Shown here: in pieces, positions 61,258 through 64,000 of the stretch
How the letters are laid out: every line of letters starts with the position of its first letter
How positions within the stretch are numbered: position 1 is the first letter of the stretch
Assembly: GCA_023333565.1 (NCBI GenBank)
Contig: JAJKFH010000948.1
Coordinates: forward strand, 5,530,001 to 5,594,000
Length of the DNA stretch: 64,000 bases
Origin: Puffinus mauretanicus
Lineage: Eukaryota > Chordata > Aves > Procellariiformes > Procellariidae
Direction of reading: 5' to 3'
Position numbers and translations under genes: made by a program
Notes under the pieces: generated by a model
The model's database searches: none
Told to the model about the DNA's origin: nothing
Seen by the model: only the letters and a program-made list of their open reading frames with translations

Positions 61258-62631
61258 CATACCATTTACATCATGCTCAGGTCCCACACTATCCAACACA
61301 TTCTCATTACCCACCACCCCCCTTCCCATCCTTTGATATAATACACAGATATCATTCCCTTAGTCTATGGACCACCCCTGAAAAATATCCATAAAATATC
61401 CATAAATGTACACAAAATGTCCACTGCGTTCATTTAGTCCATAACTTTGGGCTCCATCAGTTATGGTGGTCACTCAGGTCAGGAGAGGCGGTGTGTTGCG
61501 TGGAGTTACTGGGCACCAAAGCTGGCTCAGGTCAGGTCACTGCTGCACCTGCGCTGCTTCTTGTAAAGCTTGTCCTCCATTGGTTAGGTGGTTCCTGCTA
61601 TAGTAATTCCTATAACATGCAACTCAAATCATGGGTTACAACAATTTAAAGGTATATCCATTACAATCTCCACCCCTGGTCCCTTTGGGCCAGACATTGG
61701 GTTTAACATTGCAATGAACTCCTCCCCTTGCCCTGCTCCGGCTTGGACTTATCCAGACTGCAGTCCCTTAGGGGTGTACCTGCTCCAAGTGGAGCCTTAC
61801 CTATGAGCCACAGTCTCTCCAGGGGTATACCCACTGTGGCACAGACTTATCCACAGCCACAGTCGCTTCAAGCTGCACCAGTTCCAGCATGGCCTTACCC
61901 ACAGCCACAGTCCCTTCAGAAGTAAACCTGCTCCAACATGGCCTTACCCATGGCTGCAATCTCTCCAGGGGTGTACCTCCCCTGTCATGAGCTTATCCAC
62001 GGCCACACGCTTTGAGGTGTTCCAGCATGACCTCATGCACAGCCACTGACACTTCAAGGTGTACCCGCTGCAGCATGGACTTATCCACGGCCACAGATGC
62101 TTCGAGGTGTACCTTCTCAAGTGTGGACTTATCCTTAGGCCATGATCCCTTCAGTGGTATACCTGCTGCGGCATGGACATAATCACGGCCACAGATGCTT
62201 TGAGATGTACCTGCTTGGGCATGGGCTTATCCACAGTCACAGACGCCTCGGGGTGTCCTGCTCCCACGTGGACTCAGACACAGGTCACTGTCCCTTCGAC
62301 TCGAGTTCACACTGGAGTTCCAGCCTGTCCAGTGCAGCAGCACAGAAGCAGCAGTGATGCCCTGGCCATCTGCCAGCCCAGGCGCATCCCCATTGCTGTT
62401 ATCAGAACGTTCCCAGGCACAGCACAGTAAGATGATAAGCAGTGCAGCAGTGCAGCAAGCAGCGAGAGCAAAAAGCAGCCACTAACGAGCACAAGACTCT
62501 AATACACATTAAGGCAAGCAAGTCCCATGGCAAGCACAAGAGCCTGCGAATTAATAGCTAAACAGCAGTAACAGCTATAAATTCGATCTAGCACATTCCA
62601 ATCAAACCTGTCGTTATCTCGAACCCTTCGA
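61258..62631 (-). other. ERV interior without genes
   Basis: Includes a leader next to the primer site (62631 down to about 62303), the tandem array (62302-61731) and a 3' unique part (about 61730-61258). Small frames occur on both strands (61-85 codons) and have no retroviral motif; the plus-strand ones are antisense to the element. I see no protease, reverse transcriptase, integrase or envelope signature. Confidence 0.8.
61731..62302 (-). repeat. 48-bp minisatellite inside the ERV
   Basis: About twelve diverged copies of a 43-51 bp unit. On the plus strand each reads roughly GGTGTACCTGCTCCAGCATGG then ACTTATCCACGGCCACAG and ATGCTTCGA. Copy starts (at the GTACC-type block) fall near 61775, 61825, 61874, 61922, 61972, 62017, 62058, 62108, 62157, 62206 and 62252, with one more before the first. 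Copies differ by many substitutions and small indels, so the array is old or was already diverged in the parent element. Unit length is not a constant multiple of three and the sense strand has stops, so it does not encode a repeat protein. Confidence 0.9.
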
Positions 62632-62649
62632 GCCCCACGTTGGGCGCCA
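62632..62649 (-). other. Primer-binding site for tRNA-Lys
   Basis: On the minus strand the 18-mer TGGCGCCCAACGTGGGGC lies 8 nt inside the 5' LTR. This is the primer site complementary to the 3' end of tRNA-Lys(1,2) known from Mason-Pfizer-type betaretroviruses. It fixes the orientation of the element as minus and supports its placement among ERVK/class II elements. All 18 positions are intact. Confidence 0.9.
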
Positions 62650-62657
62650 AAAAGGAC

Positions 62658-63227
62658 TGTCGTGGTTTAACCCCAGCTGGCAACTGAGCACCACACAGCC
62701 GCTCGCTCACTCCCCCCGGTGAGATGGGGGAGAGAATCAGAAGGGTAAAAGTGAGAAAACTCGTGGGTTGAGATAAAGACAGTTTAATAGGGAAAGCAAA
62801 AGCCGCGCACACAAGCAAAGCAAAACAAGGAATTCACTCACTGGTTCCCATCGGCAGGCAGGTGTTCAGCCATCGCCAGGAAAGCAGGGCTCCATCATGC
62901 ATAACAGTTACTTGGGAAGACAAATGCCATCATGCCGAACGTCCCCCCCCTCCTTCTTCTTCACCCAGTCTTATATGCTGAGCATGATGTCATATGGTAT
63001 GGAATAGCCCATTGGCCAGCTGGGCCAGCCGTCCTGGCCACACTCCCTCCCAGTCCCCTGCACACCTGGCAGGGCATGGGAAGATGAAAAGTCCTTGATT
63101 AGCGTAAACATTACCTAGCAACAACCAAAACATCAGTGTGTCATCAACATTATTCTCACACTACATGCAAAACACAGCGTTATACCAGTTAATAGGAAAA
63201 AAATCAACTCCATCCCAGCTGAAACCA
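62658..63227 (-). repeat. 5' LTR of the ERV, outer end clipped
   Basis: Same landmarks as the 3' LTR: TATAAGA (plus 62969-62975) and ATTAAA (plus 62783-62788). The inner end is exact (CCACGACA on the minus strand). The outer end stops at ...GCTGAAACCA and lacks the last five bases GGACA present in the other LTR, passing straight into host sequence TAAATAAGATG. Some bases have therefore been lost from the left-hand U3 tip. It is about 570 bp, 575 if the lost bases are counted. Confidence 0.92.
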
Positions 63228-64000
63228 TAAATAAGATGAAGAGAAGTTAAGCATTAATCACTGTCTGCACAATGCAGGAAGAAGGAGGCATCACATGAAG
63301 TGATCAGGAAGCAGCTTATAAATGAAGAAAAGGGGTATTTTTTTCTGCTATGTTTAATTGTTTCATGGAAACTCATTGCCAAAAGATATTGTGGATTCCA
63401 AACATTTAGATGAGTTTAAATGACAGCAAGCACATTCAGGAAAGAAGAAACCATTGAAGTCTCTTATAAACAAGTATATTCTTAAAGTGCATATTACTGG
63501 CAGCAGGGAATCAGAGGAATTATCGCTAGTTTTCCTCTCTTTTGCTGGCCACTCAGGTAGGCTTTTTTGGCCAGACTGTCTCATCTTGAATGGTGTTTCC
63601 TATACTCTTAAGAACTGTGCAAATAAATACATATATAAGTCAGTTCTTTGCAGTATACATCAGTTTGCTCTCTTGCACATTTTAAGTCTTTGTAAAGAGT
63701 TCCTTGCAGGAAGGTTGGTTGCTTGTGGCAATATTGTTAAGGCAATATGTAAATTAAACTCCTTTTGGATTAGTTCCATTGGGACAAATGAAGAATGAAC
63801 TTCAGATACTGCATTAGAAAAAGGTTTTTTTAGGATTCGAAGAGGGTATGCACAGTGAATGCACTGGAATTTGGATAGGACTTAGATTGTTTACAAACAT
63901 AAATAGTGCTAAAGAAATCATTGCCATCATCAATTTTCAAGTTTGAGAGACTTGCTGCAATTGTATTGACTTAACTGCACTCTGACTTTGGCTCGCTTAG
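63228..64000. other. Non-coding DNA, nothing recognised
   Basis: Overlapping frames of 73 (minus, 63363-63584) and 114 codons (plus, 63454-63798) occupy the same DNA. The 114-codon frame is the longest non-repeat frame in the window but has no motif, splice context or family resemblance. AAATAAGAT at 63229-63237 resembles AAATAACAT left of the ERV and may be part of the target site. Confidence 0.5.

Larger units (their letters stand above)
60676..63227 (-). mobile_element. Short non-autonomous ERVK-type endogenous retrovirus
   Basis: Complete LTR-interior-LTR structure on the minus strand: 5' LTR 63227-62658, lysine-tRNA primer site 62649-62632, interior to 61241, polypurine tract 61257-61241, 3' LTR 61240-60676. 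The interior is only about 1.42 kb, against several kilobases for a provirus with genes, and no frame on the sense strand reaches the size of gag, pro, pol or env. Most of the middle is a 48-bp tandem array. Either it is a non-autonomous family copied with proteins of a related provirus, or a deleted copy. By eye the two LTRs differ by about 25 substitutions plus a 9-bp indel over about 565 bp, so the insertion is not recent. The primer site is of the type used by betaretrovirus-like elements. Confidence 0.93.

Noticed and set aside
61588..62430. Plus-strand frames with Pro/Gln- and Ser-rich repeats inside the ERV
   Set aside because: They are antisense to the retroviral element and arise from translating the 48-bp array; unit length is not a constant multiple of three.
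63454..63798. 114-codon plus-strand open frame next to the ERV
   Set aside because: No recognisable family; overlaps a 73-codon minus frame; lies outside the ERV and shows no retroviral motif.
1..64000. An undescribed multi-gene system
   Set aside because: No cluster of coding genes exists in the window; apart from one candidate exon, everything gene-like is a LINE or retroviral relic.

Overview
The window reads as a stretch of bird nuclear DNA, either a gene desert or the inside of a very long intron. It is AT-rich, full of short homopolymers and microsatellites, and none of its open frames looks like a complete gene. The longest frame (137 codons) lies inside a LINE relic. The assignment to a bird rests on two CR1 LINE copies and on long terminal repeats of a betaretrovirus-like (ERVK type) family that I recognise as abundant in bird genomes, most of all outside the chicken group. 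Family names come from memory of the sequences, not from a search.

Layout. 1-5120: AT-rich non-coding DNA with a possible regulatory patch near 2.85-2.97 kb and an unexplained GC-raised block near 3.2-3.6 kb. 5121-5497: 3' part of a CR1 LINE on the minus strand. 5.6-12 kb: nothing recognised. 12.0-12.9 kb: the strongest unexplained GC/CpG-raised block. 15.6-18.9 kb: two scraps of an older LTR family and a CTTAC pentanucleotide array. 22.3-23.1 kb: an ancient palindromic repeat scrap, then a minus-strand open block that ends exactly at a strong splice donor and is the only coding-exon candidate I would defend (22888-23077). 23-39.6 kb: featureless AT-rich DNA apart from microsatellites, a close-packed set of perfect hairpins at 32.2 kb and a GC-raised patch at 33.2-33.6 kb. 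39.7-40.9 kb: a strand-asymmetric block that may be an old transcript end on the minus strand. 44060-44579: solo LTR with target-site duplication. 52282-53300: CR1 LINE on the plus strand with an internal deletion in the reverse transcriptase. 59.9-60.66 kb: possible conserved regulatory DNA with a CTCF-like site. 60676-63227: a short endogenous retrovirus on the minus strand with both LTRs, a lysine-tRNA primer site, a polypurine tract and a 48-bp minisatellite in place of genes.

How parts work together. The only multi-part unit is the endogenous retrovirus at the right end. Its LTRs carry promoter and polyadenylation signals and the primer site and polypurine tract would prime reverse transcription, but its interior is only about 1.4 kb and has no gag, pol or env reading frame. 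It therefore must have been copied with proteins from another element, or is a deleted copy. I found no new defence, metabolic or regulatory system. The best leads are the lone candidate exon, the unidentified GC-raised blocks and the structure of the retroviral element.
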